From: Syntrophomonadaceae bacterium
Lineage (GTDB): Bacteria > Bacillota_B > Syntrophomonadia > Syntrophomonadales > Syntrophomonadaceae
NCBI GenBank assembly: GCA_030627145.1
Contig: DAOUSQ010000007.1
Coordinates: forward strand, 1-15,956
DNA length: 15,956 nt
Reading direction: 5' to 3'
Numbering within the stretch: position 1 is the first letter of the stretch; each line of letters starts with the position of its first letter. The position numbers and the translations under genes were made by a program. Positions 13,540 through 15,956 of the stretch are shown here, piece by piece. The notes under the pieces are model-generated. The model did not search any database. It was not told where the DNA came from and was given only the letters and a program-made list of their open reading frames with translations.

Positions 13540-15166
13540 ATGAAGAATCTAAAAAAAAAGGATAGCACTTATTTTAATGATTTGCTTTATGTTTACAATG
13601 GTCCTGACAGGTTGCGGTGGAGACCGGGCAGATAACGAGCAGGAAGGGAAAGCAGCTGAAGGAACTCAGCCAATAACGGTTTCTCTTGTTGGTGGAGACT
13701 GGGGGTTCCCTGATCCCTTTGCTCATCAGCCACGTGACTGGGGTGAGGTTTATACATTGCTTATTTTCGATACCCTGCTAGAAGAGGATGAAAGTGGCAA
13801 TATTCCCTGGTTGGCGACCAATTGGGATATTGAAAACGGTGGGAAGTACTATACATTCGACTTGAGAAAAGGAGTGAAGTGGAATGATGGGGAAGCTTTT
13901 ACTGCCGATGATGTGATATTTACATTTAATTATTATCGGGACAAAAACCCTCTTTATGATCTTTCCAGTATAAATAGTGTGGAGAAAACAGGGGATTATA
14001 AGGTGAAATTTGAACTTAAAGAACCTTCTGTTGTTGCATTGACAAATATTTTTCAAAGAGTACCTATCATTCCTGAACACGTATGGGCAGGTGTTGATGA
14101 CCCCAAAAAATTTCATACCACTAATCCTGAGAAAGCGGTAATTGCTACCGGTCCATACAAATTGGCTGATTACCAGTAGGAACACGGAACTTACAAATTT
14201 ATTGCCAACGATGAATTTTGGGGAGGAACACCAAGGGTTACTGAAATAATTACTGTTCCCAGTAGTGAACCGGCTCTTTCACTTTTAAAGGGTGAAATAG
14301 CCATAAGCATGATTTCTCCACAGGAAATTAAAATGTTTAAAGATAAAGAGGAATTTGTTGTTCAAGAACTCAAGCCATATCATCACAAATGGCTTTGCTT
14401 CAACTTAAATGATCCAGACCTGGCAGATGTCGAATTCCGCCATGCGCTGGCTTATGCCATTGACAAGAATGAATTGTTGGAAAGGATGTGTATGGGAGTA
14501 GGAAATCCTGGTGTTCAGGGAGGAGTTCCCATGGTTCACCCCATGTATAATCCGGATATTACAAAGTACGAGTATTCACCTGAGAAATCCAAAGAAATAT
14601 TGGAAAACCTGGGATATAAAGATATAAACAATGATGGCATCAGGGAAGATAAAGAAGGTAATCCGCTGAAGTTCAAAATACTGGTAATGGGTAAAAATGC
14701 CCGAATTGCCGAACTGGTTCAAACTCAACTTAAAAAAGTAGGTATAGATACCGAAATAAAGAGCAACGAAAGAGGCGTTGTTGATAAAATGACGGCTGAA
14801 GGAAAGTTCCAGATAGTATTGCAGATGGGTGGCTATGGTGGTCTATCAGGTGATCCAGACTTCCTGAGAAGAAACTTTGTTCCCGGGGATGCTACTTATC
14901 ATCATTTCAGTTCTTTTGCCTATGATAACCCTGTATTTAACCAACTGGCTGAAAAACAGAAATCTGAACTGGACCCAGAAAAAAGAAAAAAAATGATCTT
15001 TTCCATGCAGGAAATCCTGGCTAAAGATATTCCTATTTATTACCTCTACGGTCAGGGTGGCTACTATGTTTATAACAAAGATATCTATGATGGCTGGTTC
15101 TGGCCGGCCTATTCTCCCCTGTTGGATCGCTCCAAGCTTGAATACTGCCGGGGCAGTCAGACATAG
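13540..15166 (+). pseudogene. Family-5 solute-binding lipoprotein 2, frameshifted and with an in-frame TAG
   Basis: A close paralogue of the binding protein at 9031 along its whole length, with the same [18 protein letters not shown] segment. The start ATG 13540, with AAAGGAG 8 bases upstream, begins MKNLKK, then the frame shifts in a 9-A run (13551-13559). With one A removed the signal peptide continues [19 protein letters not shown], with lipobox LTGC and Cys25. A second defect is a TAG at 14177-14179 in 'LADYQ*EHGTYKF', where the paralogue has lysine ('LADYQKEHGTYRF'); AAG to TAG is one base change. After it the frame is open to the terminal TAG. Corrected length is 541 residues against 543 in the paralogue. 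As written no full-length lipoprotein is made; a fragment could start at 14309. Pyrrolysine readthrough is conceivable only in a pyrrolysine-encoding host, and nothing here shows that. Confidence 0.85.
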
Positions 15167-15215
15167 TTTTTAAGTTCCTGTAAGATTTTTCCTAGAACTA
15201 ATTTCCTTTTTTTAG

Positions 15216-15245
15216 CCTGCCTGTTATTACAGGCGGGTATTTTTG
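15216..15245 (+). terminator. Rho-independent terminator at the operon end
   Basis: CCTGCCTGT (15216-15224) pairs with ACAGGCGGG (15229-15237) through 9 bp with one T-G pair and a TATT loop, followed by TATTTTTGT. It lies 50 bases after the second binding-protein gene and should end the operon transcript. Confidence 0.88.
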
Positions 15246-15257
15246 TCTTTCTGCGTC

Positions 15258-15285
15258 TGTTAAAATTCATTAAATAGCTTATAAT
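15258..15285 (+). promoter_or_regulatory. Possible recJ promoter
   Basis: A perfect TATAAT (15280-15285) lies after the operon terminator, with a weak -35 (TGTTAA, 15258-15263) 16 bases upstream. It would transcribe recJ through the palindromic element. The -10 match is good; the -35 is poor. Confidence 0.4.
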
Positions 15286-15306
15286 AAATTCCAGCGGGCA
15301 ATACAA

Positions 15307-15496
15307 AGGAGGGAAGCGCAAGCGCACGGCAAGCGCAGGGACGGTTCTTTTGCTTCCTTTTTCTATTAATGTTAACTCATAACATTTGCGATGAATTGAA
15401 TCGGCCATAATACGTAAGAGATCGACCATAGACAACAAGGATCCTACACTTAACGTGCACGAAGGAAGCAAAAGAACCGTCCCTGCGCTTCCTCCT
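15307..15496. repeat. Palindromic MITE/REP-like element upstream of recJ
   Basis: Perfect 29-base inverted repeats (15331-15359 and 15462-15490) flank 102 bases. The arms extend outward as AGGAGGGAAGCGCA (15307-15320) and its near-complement ending at 15496, interrupted on the left by a 17-base duplication based on AAGCGCA. The arms include GGGACGGTTCTTTTGC, which resembles dispersed repeats I remember from Clostridia genomes. No transposase is encoded; the interior has no recognisable gene. It looks like a non-autonomous mobile element inserted between the putative promoter and recJ. Whether it is repeated elsewhere in the genome cannot be seen here. Confidence 0.7.
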
Positions 15497-15524
15497 ATTA
15501 ACTATAAAAAATACTGGAGGAATT

Positions 15525-15956
15525 ATGGAAATAGATAGTATCTGGGAAATAAAGGAATGCGAAGACTCGAATATAGAGGAAATAAAAAGCAAACTAGGGT
15601 TATCAACAATAGTTGCCAGGTTGCTGATCCAAAGAGGAATAAATACATATGATAAGGCCAGTAAGTTTATTTATGGAAAACTGGAAGATTTGAGTGATCC
15701 TTTTAATTTAAGTGGAATGCAGGTGGCTGTTGACCGGATAGAGATGGCTATAAATAATAAAGAGAAAGTTGTAATTTATGGTGACTATGATGTAGACGGG
15801 ATCTGCAGTATCCTGCTGCTTAAAAAATGCCTTAAGGTCCTGGGATGTGAAGCTGATTATTATATACCAGATCGTTTTGCGGAAGGTTACGGGTTAAACC
15901 TTCAGGCGATTGAAAAGCTGGCAGCACAGGGATATAAGCTGTTGATTACTGTTGAC
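15525..15956 (+). CDS. recJ: Single-stranded-DNA exonuclease RecJ, N-terminal part
   Basis: The first 144 residues of a RecJ-type DHH phosphoesterase, cut by the window end. Residues 20-65 match the RecJ N-terminus ('LGLSTIVARLLIQRGI..YDKASKFIYG', 'LSDPFNLSGMQVAVDRI'). Motif I of the DHH family is intact: VVIYGDYDVDGICS, with the metal-binding aspartates in GDYDVDG (86-92). 'YYIPDRFAEGYGLN' also matches the family. RecJ degrades single-stranded DNA 5' to 3' in recombination and mismatch or base-excision repair, using Mn2+ or Mg2+. The ATG 15525 has GGAGG (15516-15520) 4 bases upstream, which is tight but acceptable. It lies outside the upstream operon, separated by a terminator and a palindromic repeat. 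The DHHA1 and OB parts would lie beyond the window. Confidence 0.93.
   Translation, partial: MEIDSIWEIKECEDSNIEEIKSKLGLSTIVARLLIQRGINTYDKASKFIYGKLEDLSDPFNLSGMQVAVDRIEMAINNKEKVVIYGDYDVDGICSILLLKKCLKVLGCEADYYIPDRFAEGYGLNLQAIEKLAAQGYKLLITVD

Noticed and set aside
15157..15471. Minus-strand reading frame across the palindromic element
   Set aside because: It runs through the terminator and repeat arms, has no Shine-Dalgarno, and matches nothing I know.

Overview
The window looks like a low-GC Gram-positive anaerobe (Bacillota, Clostridia-like). Ribosome-binding sites are strong and purine-rich (AAAGGAGGTG type), TTG and GTG starts are common, the lipoproteins carry short Gram-positive signal peptides, and a DUF896/YnzC-type small protein is present. 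The species cannot be named from the sequence.

Layout. (1) Positions 1-1537, minus strand: a small DUF896 protein, then a P-loop ATPase of the PRK06851 type, closed by an intrinsic terminator. (2) Positions 1538-2542: about 1 kb without genes but dense in regulation. It holds two related copies of a structured RNA that I read as molybdenum/tungsten-cofactor (Moco) riboswitches. Each is followed by a Rho-independent terminator, and the second appears to have its own promoter. (3) Positions 2543-15166, plus strand: one long operon-like run of twelve genes. (4) Positions 15167-15524: operon terminator, a possible promoter and a 190-bp palindromic repeat. (5) Position 15525 to the end: the start of recJ.

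The operon encodes a family-5 (dipeptide/nickel/oligopeptide-type) ABC importer with its genes scattered: a DppB-DppD-DppF fusion at the front, a DppC permease near the end and two lipoprotein substrate-binding proteins. Interleaved are three related SAM-dependent methyltransferases, a HypB/UreG/CobW-like GTPase with CxxC motifs, a soluble ABC ATPase, a solute-binding-like protein without a signal peptide, a BASS/ACR3-type membrane carrier and a DUF4213/DUF364 'heavy-metal chelation' protein. Under two Moco-type riboswitches, the simplest reading is a system for taking up and processing a molybdenum- or tungsten-related compound (an organic complex, metallophore, cofactor or cofactor precursor). 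That function is inference.

The operon is damaged as written. The permease-ATPase gene is an in-frame fusion lacking part of both partners. The third methyltransferase has two homopolymer frameshifts and an ATT at its expected start. The BASS carrier has a frameshift near its N-terminus. The second binding protein has a poly-A frameshift in its signal peptide and an in-frame TAG. The homopolymer events could be sequencing errors; the TAG, the ATT and the fusion are harder to dismiss that way. Either the operon is decaying or the source sequence has local errors.
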